This document shows positions 8,323 through 18,192 of a DNA stretch of 59,352 bases, in pieces. The position numbers and the translations under genes are program-made. Within the stretch, counting starts at the first letter, position 1, and each line of letters opens with the position of its first letter. The notes under the pieces are model-generated. The model saw only the letters and a list, made by a program, of their open reading frames with translations, had not been told where the DNA came from and made no database searches. The DNA is from Nocardiaceae bacterium (lineage in GTDB: Bacteria; Actinomycetota; Actinomycetes; Mycobacteriales; Mycobacteriaceae), in assembly GCA_021372355.1 (NCBI GenBank), contig JAJFUQ010000281.1, positions 1 through 59,352 of the forward strand, written 5' to 3'.

Positions 8323-10062
8323 ATGTATCACGGCGACATCCGCCTCGGCGACACGATCGACATCAAGTTCTGCACTGTCGCCACGACGGGTGCGCCGACG
8401 ACGCTCGCCGGTACGCCGAGTGTCGCCGCGTACCCCGGCAACAGCACAACCGAGATCACGGCCGGCATCACGCTGACGGTTGACTTCGATAGCCGCACGG
8501 GCATGCACAACGTCCGCGTGGTGGCCTCCAGCGGCAACGGCTACGCGACGGCGACGAACTACACGCTCGTCATTACGGCGGGCACCGTGGGTGGCACGTC
8601 GGTGGTCGGCTACTGCATCGGCAGCTTCAGTGTCGAGAACCGCTCAGCGGTGATGCCGACGACCGCGGGGCGCACGCTCGATGTGAGTGCGACCGGCGAG
8701 GCTGGCGTTGACTGGGCGAACGTGGGAGGTCCCACGACCTCGGTCAACCTCTCGGGTACCACGATCAGCACCTCGCAGGCGGTGGCGTCTGTCTCCGGCG
8801 CCGTGGGTTCGGTCACGGGTAACGTGGGCGGCAACGTCAACGGCTCGGTGGCCTCGGTGACCGCGGGCGTCAACGTCGCGCAGATCAGCGGCGACTCGAC
8901 CGCAGCCGACAACCTCGAGACGCTGCTCGACGACACGGCGGGTCCGGTGCCGTGGATGGGCATTCTCGACCAGGGCACGGCGCAGTCGGCGACCGGCAAC
9001 GACATCGTTCTGCGCGCGGCCAACAGCCACGCGAACGACACGCTCATCGGCGCGACGATCATGGTTCTCGGCTCGACGCAGGGCTACTGGCAGGCTGCGC
9101 TCATCAGCGACCACGTGAACGCGACTGACACCGTGACCGTGACCGGCAACGCCGGCTACGTCACGCCGTCCGGCACGATCACGTACAAGATCTTCGCCAC
9201 GGCTGCCAGCTCCGGCGGCTCGGGCCTCGACGCCGCGGGCGTGCGCGCGGCGATCGGCATGTCCACGGCGAACATGGATACGCAGCTCTCCGGTATCCAG
9301 TCCGACACCAACGACATCCAGACGCGCTTGCCCGCGGCGCTCGTGTCCGGCCGCATCGATGCAAGCGTCGGTGCGATGGCCGCGAACGTGCTCACGGCCA
9401 CCGCGATCAACGCCGACGCCATCACCGCCGCGAAGGTCGCGGCCGACGTCACGACCGAGATTCAGTCGGGCCTCGCCACCGCTGCGAACCTCGCGACGGT
9501 CGACACCGTCGTCAATGCGATCCTCGTGGACACGGGCACGACTCTGCAGGGCGTGGTCGACACGATCCAGGCGGATACCGACGACATCCAGGCCCGTCTC
9601 CCGGCCGTGCTGGTTGGAGGCCGCATGGCCTCCGACGTGGGCTCCATCTCGACGGACGCGACCGCGGCTGACAACCTCGAGGCTGCGCTCGACGGCACGG
9701 GCGGCGTGACCATCACGGCCGGGCTCACCGGCAACGTCACAGGCAATCTCTCCGGCTCAGTGGGCAGCGTCACGGGCGCCGTGGGTTCCGTCACGACGGT
9801 CAGTGACAAGACCGGTTACCGGCTCTCCGCGACGGGCGTCGATGACATCCTCGACGAGCCGATCACGGAGCCGAGCGGCGTGTTCGCTTGGGCCGGCGCG
9901 ACCTTGCGCAACATCGTGGCGTACGTTGGCGCGAAGGCGTCGAACCGTCAGACCGAGACCGCGACGACCTACACCCTGCGTAACCGCGCGAACAGCGCCG
10001 ACATCGCGACGTCCACGAACAGCGACGACGGCACGACCACCGTGAAGGGCAGCGACGCCTAA
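8323..10062 (+). CDS. tail-fiber-like structural protein with repeats
   Basis: The product has 579 residues. Residues about 130-190 and 460-500 carry repeats of the form G-S-V-T-G-x-V-G. The middle has repeated D-T-x-D-I-Q-x-R-L-P-A-x-L-V-x-G-R units plus a helical AAKVAADV-type stretch, seen in many phage fiber or needle-like proteins. The C-terminus ends with short degenerate strands. It probably forms a trimeric fiber. It lies between surface-protein genes and the tail tube gene. Whether it contacts the host directly is unknown. Confidence 0.6.
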   Translation: MYHGDIRLGDTIDIKFCTVATTGAPTTLAGTPSVAAYPGNSTTEITAGITLTVDFDSRTGMHNVRVVASSGNGYATATNYTLVITAGTVGGTSVVGYCIGSFSVENRSAVMPTTAGRTLDVSATGEAGVDWANVGGPTTSVNLSGTTISTSQAVASVSGAVGSVTGNVGGNVNGSVASVTAGVNVAQISGDSTAADNLETLLDDTAGPVPWMGILDQGTAQSATGNDIVLRAANSHANDTLIGATIMVLGSTQGYWQAALISDHVNATDTVTVTGNAGYVTPSGTITYKIFATAASSGGSGLDAAGVRAAIGMSTANMDTQLSGIQSDTNDIQTRLPAALVSGRIDASVGAMAANVLTATAINADAITAAKVAADVTTEIQSGLATAANLATVDTVVNAILVDTGTTLQGVVDTIQADTDDIQARLPAVLVGGRMASDVGSISTDATAADNLEAALDGTGGVTITAGLTGNVTGNLSGSVGSVTGAVGSVTTVSDKTGYRLSATGVDDILDEPITEPSGVFAWAGATLRNIVAYVGAKASNRQTETATTYTLRNRANSADIATSTNSDDGTTTVKGSDA

Positions 10063-10268
10063 TGGCGCTGAACACCCGGACAAGACGGAAGGCCGTCATG
10101 GGCATGGGCATGTCGTTCCTCCTGCATCTGAACGCGCCGAGCGGCAGCAATCTCGACACCGAGGGGGAGCGCAAGCTCTTCCTCGGACTCTCGAGCGCCA
10201 TCGCATCGGGCCTGCCGCCCGTTGCCGGTCCGGGCGCTATCTATCTACTCATGCGAGGCGTTGGCTAA
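10062..10268 (+). CDS. small hypothetical protein before tail tube gene
   Basis: The product has 68 residues. Its ATG shares one base with the preceding stop (TAATG), and its stop abuts the next GTG. The N-terminus is basic, then there is a weakly hydrophobic stretch and a Gly/Pro-rich end. No family was recognised. The overlap and uniform direction suggest a real late gene. Confidence 0.5.
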   Translation: MALNTRTRRKAVMGMGMSFLLHLNAPSGSNLDTEGERKLFLGLSSAIASGLPPVAGPGAIYLLMRGVG

Positions 10269-10829
10269 GTGGCACTCGAAACCTACAGCAAGATTCAGTT
10301 GATCTCGAACGCACTGATTCTTTGCGGCGAGCAGCCGCTCGAGTCGCTTTCCGACGCGCGCTACGGCGCGACCGTCGGCGCGAACCTGTTCGAGCTGCTG
10401 TACGAGAACGAGCTGCAGACGAACCGATGGCGCTTCAGCATGAAGAAGGGTGCGCTTTCGCGCCTCTCTGACGTGCCGCTCAACGAGTGGCAGTACGTCT
10501 ACCAGCTCCCGACCGACATGCTACTTCTCGTCGGCATGACGTACCCGCAGCCGTACGAGATCTACGGCCAGCACCTCTACACCGACGCCACGTCGGTCGA
10601 GATCGAGTACCAGTTCAAGCCGACGATCGACAAGATCCCGGCCTACTTCGCCCTGCTCATGACTTACGTGCTCGCGAAGGACATGATCTCGCCGATCACG
10701 GAGAACGAGGCCAAGCACAAGATGATGCAGGCGAAGTACCTGCCGCAGCGCGACCGCGCACTCTTCGCCGACGCGCAAGCGCGCCCGGCGAAGCAGATCG
10801 TCGATTCGCCGTTTACGGATGTGCGGTGA
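10269..10829 (+). CDS. tail tubular protein A (T7 gp11-like adaptor)
   Basis: The product has 186 residues from a GTG start. The N-terminus (LISNALILCGEQPLESL-type) and the W-R-F-S-M segment after a helical region match the gp11-type adaptor that forms a dodecamer beneath the portal. T7 gp11 has 196 residues. The gene comes before tail tubular protein B in T7-like phages; here an HNH gene is interposed. The stop overlaps the next start (TGATG). Confidence 0.85.
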   Translation: MALETYSKIQLISNALILCGEQPLESLSDARYGATVGANLFELLYENELQTNRWRFSMKKGALSRLSDVPLNEWQYVYQLPTDMLLLVGMTYPQPYEIYGQHLYTDATSVEIEYQFKPTIDKIPAYFALLMTYVLAKDMISPITENEAKHKMMQAKYLPQRDRALFADAQARPAKQIVDSPFTDVR

Positions 10830-11314
10830 TGCCGGCTACGGGGCAGGCGCGAAAAGAGATCGCCGCACGCTGGTATCGGAAGCGCGCGAAAGATCCGGCC
10901 TTCTTGGCCGAGCAGGCCGCGAAGATGCGGAAGATTCGCGCCAAATGGACCCCGGAGAAGAAGGAAGAGATTCGACAAAAGCGAGTCGATGCGAAGCCCA
11001 CGATGCTGATGCAGGCAGCGCGTCAGCGCTGTTCGAAGTCAGGCATGGAGTTCGACTTGGATGACGAGTGGGTTGCGCAACGGTGGACTGGGCGCTGCGA
11101 ACTGACCGGGTTCGAATTTGCCATCGGCAACCGCGTTCTCGGGATGTTCTCTCCCAGCATCGACCGCGTGGATAATTCCAGAGGCTACTTGAAAGACAAC
11201 TGCCGTTTCATTCTGTTCGGCCTGAACACCGCGAAAGGTGCAGGAACCGACGCTGAGCTGCTGCAGATCGCACAAGCGGTCGTGGCACGAGGGCGCCTGA
11301 ATGTCGCGGTATGA
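10829..11314 (+). CDS. HNH endonuclease, probable free-standing homing type
   Basis: The product has 161 residues. It has a very basic N-terminal helix region, then C-E-L-T-G-F-x-F and P-S-I-D-R-V-D-N-S-R-G-Y-x-x-D-N-C, the usual form of a phage HNH finger. It overlaps tail tube A by one base and tail tube B by 14 bases, so it lies precisely between two genes that are neighbours in T7-like phages. This placement suggests a selfish homing gene that arrived later. DNA target unknown. Confidence 0.75.
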   Translation: MPATGQARKEIAARWYRKRAKDPAFLAEQAAKMRKIRAKWTPEKKEEIRQKRVDAKPTMLMQAARQRCSKSGMEFDLDDEWVAQRWTGRCELTGFEFAIGNRVLGMFSPSIDRVDNSRGYLKDNCRFILFGLNTAKGAGTDAELLQIAQAVVARGRLNVAV

Positions 11315-13844
11315 TTATATTCAGAATAGCTTTTTGAGTGGAGTTCTCGATCCACGCGCTTCCGCGCGCGTAGAGACCGACTCCTACAACAACGGGCTCT
11401 ACACGGGCGAGAACATCGTGCCCGTGCACCTGGGCGGCGTGCGCCGTCGCGGCGGCCTGCGCCACGTCACGCAGCTTTCTAACCAGTTGACCCGGGTCAC
11501 CTCGGGCGTGACCGTCACGGCTCCCCGTGGCGGCACGATCGGCAACGCGAACGACGACAACGAGACGACGCTCGTCACGACAACGGTCAACGTCAGCACG
11601 ATCGATCCGTACATCGTTCTGCAATACGACCTGGGCTCGGCACAGCCGGTCATGATGGTCGACGTGATGAACATCCGCTCGTCCGGCGGCTCCAGCACCG
11701 AGTTCCTGATCCAGTGGAGCAACGACGCCGTGTCGTGGCAGAACTGGGGCCCGGCGGCTTTCGGAGTGAACTTCGAGCTCGTGGACACGACGCCCCGCAG
11801 CTATCGCCGCGGGTATCTCAAGCCCAACGGCGCCGGCATCAGTGTTCGCTACTTCCGCCTCGTCAAGATTGGCGGCACGGACATGGGTGCCGTGACGATC
11901 ACGACTTCGGGCATGAACATCTGGGTCGACGCCGGCACCATCTCGAACGTGCGCAACATCCCGTTCGAGGTCTCGACCGAAGAGCCGTATATGGCGGTCT
12001 TCACGGATCGCACGATCTCCATCTGGAACGACGGCGCGCTGGTCGACATCCTGCCGTCGCCGTACGAGAGTGCGAATATTCCCGATCTCGACGCCTCGGC
12101 AAGTGCAGAGACGATGGTCATCGTGCACGAGGACTACTCGCCGCGATTCCTGCTGCGCGAGACGGCTACCAACTTCCAGCTCGACGCTGTGACGTTTGAT
12201 GGTGTCCCGAGCTACGACTTTGCCGACGCGTCTTCGCCGACGCCGGTCTCTGACGTTCAGGTCATTACGTTCGGCGCGACTTGGGTGCAGGGCGACACGT
12301 TCCAGATCGATCTCGAGGGCGCCCGCAGCGGTCCGATTACGTACGGCGGCGATGGCTCTGCGGATGAGCGGGCGACAACGGCCGCGAACATCACGCGCGC
12401 CGTGCAGGCGCTGTATACCGTCGAAGGCTTTGAAGGCGTGAGCACCGCACGCACAGGCGTCCGGCAGTTCACCGTGACGTTCGCGAGCGCCTCGGCCAAG
12501 AACTACGAACTCCTGAGCGTCGTCGGCCTCTCGGCGTCAACTCCGTCGGCTGTCACCGTGAGCAAGAGTGCGAACGGCACACCGCGCACGGAGCCGGCCT
12601 GGAGTGCAACGCGTGGATACCCGCGCACCGTGACGTTCTTCGAAGGGCGCCTGTGGTTCGGCGGCACACGGAGTCTGCAGCAGTCGCTCTTCGCGAGCGA
12701 AGTCAACAACATTCTCAACTTCGATACTGCGCAAGGGCTGGCCGACGAGCCCATCTTCGTCACCCTGAGCGGCGCACAGCTGAACGCGATCAACGGCCTC
12801 TTCGCCGGCCGCACGCTGCAGATCTTCACGAGCGGCGGCGAGTTCCGCTTCGTGAAGCAGCAGGGCACGCCGATCGTGCCGGGCGACGCGCCCGTGGCGC
12901 AGACGCAGTACGGCGCGAAGAAGGTTCGCCCTGTCTCGATCGACGGCGCGACTCTGTTCGTGCAGCGCACGGGCAAGTCCGTGCGCGACTTCCGTTTCAA
13001 CTTCGAAGAGGATGCGTACGACTCCCTCGGCGTGTCTTCGCTCGCGCCGCATCTGCTCAACGACATCGCCGACATCGCAGCATGGAACGGTTCACGGCAG
13101 GACGAGATCGGACTCACGTTCGTGATCAACGCCGACGGTACGGCCGCGGTCTTCAACTCGCGCAAGGAAGCGAACATCCAGGCGTGGGCGCGGTGGACGA
13201 CGCAGGGGCTCTTCAAGGCCGTGGGTGTCGTGTTCCAAGACATCTACTTCGCGACCATGCGCACGATCGGCGGTGTGGATGGGCTGTGGCTAGAGATGGT
13301 CGACGACGATCACTACACCGACTGCTCGATCCTAACGACTGACCTCAACATCATCGGCCCCGGCGAGACGCTGATTGGCGGCCTTTCGGGCGCGCCGCAT
13401 CTGGCGAACCAGGAAGTGCGCGTGCGCGGCGACGGCTTCACGCTCCCGAACGCGACGCCGAACGGCTCGGGCACGCTGATCGTCGAGGGTGAGCTCGAAG
13501 AGTCGTGCGAGTTCGGCCTCAACTTCAATCCGACCGTCACGCCGATGCCGCTCAACACGATGACACCCGCGGGTCCGAACTTCGCGGACAAGCGCCGTAT
13601 CGTCAAGGTCTGGGTTCGCGTACGCGAGACGCAGGGCTTGCGTTGCAACGGCCGCGTGATGCCGGACCGATACTTCGACATCGGCAGCTTCGACCAGCCG
13701 GCATCCCCGGTCTCGAAGTGGCTGGCGCTCGAAGAGAGCACGAACTGGGACTTCGATCAGGATAAGTTCGTCGTGTTCGACCAAGTCGATCCAATGCCGA
13801 TGGAAATCCTCGGCATCAAAGTACAACTGGAGAGCCGACCGTAA
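11301..13844 (+). CDS. tail tubular protein B (T7 gp12-like nozzle), with discoidin-like insert
   Basis: The product has 847 residues; T7 gp12 has 794. The N-terminus (N-S-F-L-S-G-V-L-D-P-R, then G-G-V-R-R-R-G-G-L) and later W-x-x-x-R-G-Y-P-R-T-V-T-F-F-E-G-R-L-W-F-G-G-type motifs are diagnostic of the nozzle protein of the short tail. Residues about 85-210 form a beta-sandwich insertion resembling an F5/8 type C (discoidin) carbohydrate-binding domain. The ATG lies inside the end of the HNH gene. It probably contributes to the tail tip and perhaps to early glycan contact. Confidence 0.85.
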   Translation: MSRYDYIQNSFLSGVLDPRASARVETDSYNNGLYTGENIVPVHLGGVRRRGGLRHVTQLSNQLTRVTSGVTVTAPRGGTIGNANDDNETTLVTTTVNVSTIDPYIVLQYDLGSAQPVMMVDVMNIRSSGGSSTEFLIQWSNDAVSWQNWGPAAFGVNFELVDTTPRSYRRGYLKPNGAGISVRYFRLVKIGGTDMGAVTITTSGMNIWVDAGTISNVRNIPFEVSTEEPYMAVFTDRTISIWNDGALVDILPSPYESANIPDLDASASAETMVIVHEDYSPRFLLRETATNFQLDAVTFDGVPSYDFADASSPTPVSDVQVITFGATWVQGDTFQIDLEGARSGPITYGGDGSADERATTAANITRAVQALYTVEGFEGVSTARTGVRQFTVTFASASAKNYELLSVVGLSASTPSAVTVSKSANGTPRTEPAWSATRGYPRTVTFFEGRLWFGGTRSLQQSLFASEVNNILNFDTAQGLADEPIFVTLSGAQLNAINGLFAGRTLQIFTSGGEFRFVKQQGTPIVPGDAPVAQTQYGAKKVRPVSIDGATLFVQRTGKSVRDFRFNFEEDAYDSLGVSSLAPHLLNDIADIAAWNGSRQDEIGLTFVINADGTAAVFNSRKEANIQAWARWTTQGLFKAVGVVFQDIYFATMRTIGGVDGLWLEMVDDDHYTDCSILTTDLNIIGPGETLIGGLSGAPHLANQEVRVRGDGFTLPNATPNGSGTLIVEGELEESCEFGLNFNPTVTPMPLNTMTPAGPNFADKRRIVKVWVRVRETQGLRCNGRVMPDRYFDIGSFDQPASPVSKWLALEESTNWDFDQDKFVVFDQVDPMPMEILGIKVQLESRP

Positions 13845-14299
13845 TGGGACCGCTAGTAGGTGGATTGGCAGCTCTCGGTGGCGGCTCGGCCGTAGCCGGC
13901 GGTATCACGCTCGCGACCGCCGCGGTCGGCGTTTACTCGGCGCTGGAGCAAGTCCAGGCCGGTAAAGCGCTCGCCGCCGAGAAGAAGCAAGAGGCAGTGC
14001 GCGAGGCGGACGCAGCGCGCGGTGAGGAAATCGAGCGGCGTCGCGGCCTCATGGCCGTGCTTGCTCAGCGCTCGGCCGCTGCCGGCGCCGCGGGCGTCAC
14101 GACCGACGGCTCGATCGGTGCTCTCGCGCGCCGCGACATCAAAGACAACCGCAACGACCTGGGCGTGCTCAACGCGAATACCGCGGCGCGGCAGCGTGCA
14201 CTGCGCGGGCAGGCGAAGAGCGCGATCCGCACCTCGCGCGCTGGCGCTGCGTCGAGCCTGCTCGACTCTGCCGGCAAGCTCTACGAGGCCCGCGGCTAA
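13844..14299 (+). CDS. internal virion protein, T7 gp14-like
   Basis: The product has 151 residues. A Gly/Ala-rich hydrophobic N-terminus (about residues 3-35) is followed by charged helices containing R-G-L-M-A-V-L-A-Q-R-S-A-A-A-G-A-A-G-V, typical of the gp14-type ejected core protein. In T7 this protein enters the outer membrane during DNA ejection. The gene follows tail tube B and precedes the gp15-like gene, with a one-base overlap at both ends. Confidence 0.8.
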   Translation: MGPLVGGLAALGGGSAVAGGITLATAAVGVYSALEQVQAGKALAAEKKQEAVREADAARGEEIERRRGLMAVLAQRSAAAGAAGVTTDGSIGALARRDIKDNRNDLGVLNANTAARQRALRGQAKSAIRTSRAGAASSLLDSAGKLYEARG

Positions 14300-15888
14300 T
14301 GCCGACCCAGTCTTACCGCGAAACCTACCGTCCCGCGCTGATCGACACGAACATCCCGACGGATGGCCGTGCGAACGCGGCTGCGGCGCTCGCCCAGACG
14401 TTCAAGGACTTCGAGGCAGTCGGCGCTAACCGCCTGGGCCAGCTGCGCGCCGAGCAGGGACGCCGCGAGGGCGCCGAGGCGGGTCGCACGAACGACCCGC
14501 ACTTCCGCACCGGTCTCGCATCGACGACGGCATACGGGCAGGCGTACAACGACGCAGCCACGCGCTCGTATGTGATCCAGTCGGAAGCGGCTGCCGATGA
14601 CGCGGCGATCCGACTGGAGATCGAGGCGGCGAACGACCCCGATGTCTTCCGCGCCACGTTCGGTGCTCGTCGCGATGCCATTCTCAAGGAAGCCCCGGAG
14701 GGCGCACGCGCCATTCTGGCCGAGGTCTACGACCGGCGCATGGCCGACAGCGTCAACCGCCTGATCGGTGCCCGCGGGCTCGAGATGCAGAAGGCCGCGC
14801 AGGCTGACGTCGTCGAGGGCATCCGGCGCTCTACCGACCGCATCGCGCAGCTGCGCGCCTCCGACGATCCGGCGAAGCAGGAGCTGGCAGAAGAAGAGCA
14901 GGTCAAGCAGGACATGCTCATCGAGTCCGCGCGCCGCGACGGCACGCTCACGCAGACAGAGGTCGGTGCTCTGCGCATCGACGCGGCCCGTAGCGTGACT
15001 GCGCAGACCGTGACCTACCGGTTCCGCGCCGAGATGGACAACCCCTACGGCGACCCGGTGGCGTTCATCGAGCGCCTAAAGGAAGCGAACAAGACTTCGA
15101 ACGCGCTGCCGCCGGACGAGGAAGAGAAGCTCGTGACCGGCCTGCTCAACGAGCTGCAGGAGAAGAACGCGTTGGCGGCTGCCGGGCGGAACAACATGAA
15201 GAACGCGCAGGAGATCCGCTGGGCCCTGGGCGACAACTTCGCGACGAACGCGATGATCGAAGGCACGCTCACAACCAACAAGCTCTCGCGCATGCTCGAA
15301 GAGGATGAGATCGATCCGTCGGTCGCGCGCACGCTCTACAACGAGCTGCAGGCCGGCAATGACCGGCCGGATGACGAGAAGGAGCGTTTCAGCGTCGAGA
15401 CGACACTTCTCGAGCACACCGAGCAGGAGATCGGCCAGAACGCGAAACTGTCCTGGAAGACGCGCCGCGAGCTCATCGAGAAGCGTCGGCAGATGTCTCA
15501 GACTTGGCGCGGCACGCAGCAGGCGCAGGAAGGCGCGGCCCGTATTGATCGTGCGCTGCGCATCCTGCCCGGCACGCCGACGGCGCTGCTCGATGCGAAC
15601 ACGGCGCGCCAGCGCGAAGCCGCACTTACCGCGTGGTACGACCAAGTCGACGGCATGCCCGAGGACAAGCGGCAGGCCGCGGCGATCGAGGCTGCCGAAA
15701 AGGTTGCTGACGAAGTCATCCGCGGTAACAACAACCGCAAGCTCGAGAAGATGCGCCAGCGCCTCGAAGCCGTGAAGCGCGCTGCGGGGCCCGTCGATGA
15801 GATGGGCGAGCAGGAGCGCGCGGACTACGAGAAAGACATCGCGGATCGCGAAGCGAAGATCAAGGCACTCGAGCAGGCGGCGAAATAA
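14299..15888 (+). CDS. internal virion protein, T7 gp15-like
   Basis: The product has 529 residues and is almost wholly alpha-helical and charged, rich in Glu, Arg and Ala. It has no enzyme motif. Position between gp14-like and the next core protein, and the helical repeats, match the gp15 class of ejected proteins that forms a tube across the periplasm. T7 gp15 is 747 residues, so this one is shorter. It shares one base with each neighbour. Confidence 0.7.
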   Translation: MPTQSYRETYRPALIDTNIPTDGRANAAAALAQTFKDFEAVGANRLGQLRAEQGRREGAEAGRTNDPHFRTGLASTTAYGQAYNDAATRSYVIQSEAAADDAAIRLEIEAANDPDVFRATFGARRDAILKEAPEGARAILAEVYDRRMADSVNRLIGARGLEMQKAAQADVVEGIRRSTDRIAQLRASDDPAKQELAEEEQVKQDMLIESARRDGTLTQTEVGALRIDAARSVTAQTVTYRFRAEMDNPYGDPVAFIERLKEANKTSNALPPDEEEKLVTGLLNELQEKNALAAAGRNNMKNAQEIRWALGDNFATNAMIEGTLTTNKLSRMLEEDEIDPSVARTLYNELQAGNDRPDDEKERFSVETTLLEHTEQEIGQNAKLSWKTRRELIEKRRQMSQTWRGTQQAQEGAARIDRALRILPGTPTALLDANTARQREAALTAWYDQVDGMPEDKRQAAAIEAAEKVADEVIRGNNNRKLEKMRQRLEAVKRAAGPVDEMGEQERADYEKDIADREAKIKALEQAAK

Positions 15889-17705
15889 TGGAAGACGAAT
15901 TCGACTACAGCGCGGAAGCCGACACCGCGGACCTTCAGGGGTTCCGTGACAAGATGGCTTCCGCACGTCTGCGCGACAGTCAGAGCGCGCTCGTCGGGCT
16001 GACCGCGCCGGCTGCCGAGGGTGACGTGTCCGTGCCGCTCGGCAAGACCGACACGAGCGCGAACAAGAAGTCGAACGAGTCGCTGACCAAGGAATCGATC
16101 AGCGGGGTTCTCGACTACGTCCGGAACCTGCCGAGTAATATCAACCTCGGCCTGCTCGACGCGGCGGTCAATCACGCACGCTCCGTGTTCGACAGCTTGG
16201 ATCTCGTGGGCGAGGGCATGACGATCCCGGACGACTCGGATCTGCCCGACCCGGCGCATCCCGGCATGAGCTACCGCCAGTCGCAGATGCTTCGCCGCCG
16301 CGAAGCGAGCGATGACGGCGCGGATCCGGATTTCGATCACGCGTACAAAGTGTGGCGCGCGCAGACGAGCGAGGACGACTCGGTCGGCGACTCGCTGACG
16401 CAAGGCATCGCGCAGTTCGCGATCCCGTTCATGGGCTGGTCGAAGGCGATGGGCGTCGCGCGCGGCGCGCCGATGCTTCAGAACATGGTGAACGCCGCGG
16501 CCGCCGAGACGATCACCGCGTCCACCGTGCTCGACCCGCACGCCGGTCGCATGGCCGATCTCGTCGAGCTCGGCCGGCACAGCGAGGGTAAGTTCGGCGA
16601 GCTGCTCAACCGCGTCTCGCCGGATGGCAGCCTCGCGAACAACTACATCGAGTACATGACCGAGCGCGACGGCGAGAGCGAGTGGGAAGGGCGCTTCAAG
16701 AACTCGGTAGATAGCCTCGCCACCTCGGCCGCTGTCGCAGGACTCATCAAGGGCGGCGCCTCGACGTTCAAGGCGGCGCGCAAGGTGCCGGAGAAGCTGC
16801 CGTTCTGGCGCCCGTCGGAGATCCAGGTCGACGAGAAGGGCGTTGCGAAGGAGCTGAACACGGGCCTCGTGTTCGAGAAGGAGGCCGACGCGCAGGCGCT
16901 GGTCGACGAACTCCAGCACCAGTACGGCCCGGGGTTCGAGAAGCGCATGGCCGAGGAGCAGGCGAAGGCTTCGGATAAGAACTTCGCCACCCTGCATTCG
17001 TTCGGTAACGTGCTGCGCGCCAACGCCGACAAGCCGGTGCGTACGGCGTCGCTGGTCGAGGCGCTCGAGCGGAACATCAAGGGTGACACCGAGACCGGCG
17101 CGTTCTACAAGGAGCTGCTTGGCCGCCTCAAGAGCAAGAATCTGGGCGGCATGACGAAAGTCACCAGCGAGGCACCGGGCACCTCGCGCGGCGGCTACGT
17201 GCCGGGCTCCAACGCCATCAAGCTCTATCCGAACGCGTTCGTCGATGGGCCGGAGAAGCTACTCCACACCTTCACGCACGAGGCAGTGCACGCCGCCACG
17301 GTGCGCGAGGTCCGCGCATCACCGCAGGCGTCGGCGAAGATCAAGGGCCTGTTCAAACGGGTGCAGTCCCAGATTGTTCGCGACATGGCGAACTCGAAAG
17401 CAGAAGTCGGACTGCACAAGAAGACCCTGGGCGAAGTGGCGCCGGAAGTTGCGCAGAAGGCAGACGCCGCCGAGAAGGCCGCCAAACACTACGGCTTCAC
17501 GGACCCGGAAGAGTTCATCGCCGAGATCGAGTCCAACCCCGAGTTCCGCAAGCTCATGAGGGCGACGATGATCGACGGCGAGTCCGCGTGGGACAAGTAC
17601 CGCAAGGCGATCGGCGGGATCCTCGGGATCGGCGCGCTCGCGATGAACCCCGAGTTCGACAAGTTGATGGATCCGCAGGATCAGCAGGAGGAAGAGGGTG
17701 CTTGA
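15888..17705 (+). CDS. internal virion protein with zinc-protease-like HEAVH motif
   Basis: The product has 605 residues. The N-terminal third is acidic and polar. A middle region around residues 180-215 has a hydrophobic, membrane-seeking helix. Residues 464-468 read HEAVH, inside a helix (L-H-T-F-T-H-E-A-V-H-A-A), the HExxH signature of zincin metallopeptidases. The C-terminal part is helical with an acidic tail. Core proteins of podoviruses often carry an enzyme that breaches the cell wall; here it may be a metallopeptidase instead of a transglycosylase. The third zinc ligand was not assigned. Confidence 0.6.
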   Translation: MEDEFDYSAEADTADLQGFRDKMASARLRDSQSALVGLTAPAAEGDVSVPLGKTDTSANKKSNESLTKESISGVLDYVRNLPSNINLGLLDAAVNHARSVFDSLDLVGEGMTIPDDSDLPDPAHPGMSYRQSQMLRRREASDDGADPDFDHAYKVWRAQTSEDDSVGDSLTQGIAQFAIPFMGWSKAMGVARGAPMLQNMVNAAAAETITASTVLDPHAGRMADLVELGRHSEGKFGELLNRVSPDGSLANNYIEYMTERDGESEWEGRFKNSVDSLATSAAVAGLIKGGASTFKAARKVPEKLPFWRPSEIQVDEKGVAKELNTGLVFEKEADAQALVDELQHQYGPGFEKRMAEEQAKASDKNFATLHSFGNVLRANADKPVRTASLVEALERNIKGDTETGAFYKELLGRLKSKNLGGMTKVTSEAPGTSRGGYVPGSNAIKLYPNAFVDGPEKLLHTFTHEAVHAATVREVRASPQASAKIKGLFKRVQSQIVRDMANSKAEVGLHKKTLGEVAPEVAQKADAAEKAAKHYGFTDPEEFIAEIESNPEFRKLMRATMIDGESAWDKYRKAIGGILGIGALAMNPEFDKLMDPQDQQEEEGA

Positions 17706-18192
17706 GCGCCTTTGCGGAAAGTGCGAGACGGTAACGGTTCGCTATAAGAGCGGCGACTGCAAACCGTGCGCGGCTCGGCGGTATCGCACCAATAAGCCGA
17801 GACTTCGAGCGGCCGCGGCTAAACGGGACAAAGAGAACAGAGCGCATAATCAAGCAACTCAGCGTGCTTGGCGCGCGAAAGTCCCTGAGCAGCTGCAGCT
17901 TCGTCGCCGCATTCAACTGTACAAGATGAGTGTCGCGGAATTTGAGACCCGGCTGGCGGCTCAAAAAGGACGTTGCGCCGCGTGCGAAACATCGTTTGAA
18001 GATCAAACTCCGCACGTCGACCACGATCACGCTTGCTGCCCCGGTAAGCGGTCGTGCGGGAAATGCGTCCGCGGCCTGCTGTGCCGGCGTTGCAATTGGA
18101 TTCTCGGCCAAGCTCGCGATGACGCCAAACTTCTCGGTCGAGTCGCAAATTATATCGCAGGAAAAACTGATACATGCCTGATCTCGGCCTAA
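17698..18192 (+). CDS. recombination endonuclease VII-like HNH protein
   Basis: The product has 164 residues, starting at GTG after AGGAGG and overlapping the previous stop. Cys pairs C93/C96 and C129/C132 frame the D-H-D-H core (108-111) followed by C-C-P-G, C-G-K-C-V-R-G-L-L-C, the signature of the endonuclease VII family. Its closest relative in this genome is the product at 41722-42192. It lies between two internal-core genes and overlaps the next start by 19 bases. It is probably a mobile nuclease gene; a role in junction resolution cannot be excluded. Confidence 0.8.
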   Translation: MLERLCGKCETVTVRYKSGDCKPCAARRYRTNKPRLRAAAAKRDKENRAHNQATQRAWRAKVPEQLQLRRRIQLYKMSVAEFETRLAAQKGRCAACETSFEDQTPHVDHDHACCPGKRSCGKCVRGLLCRRCNWILGQARDDAKLLGRVANYIAGKTDTCLISA

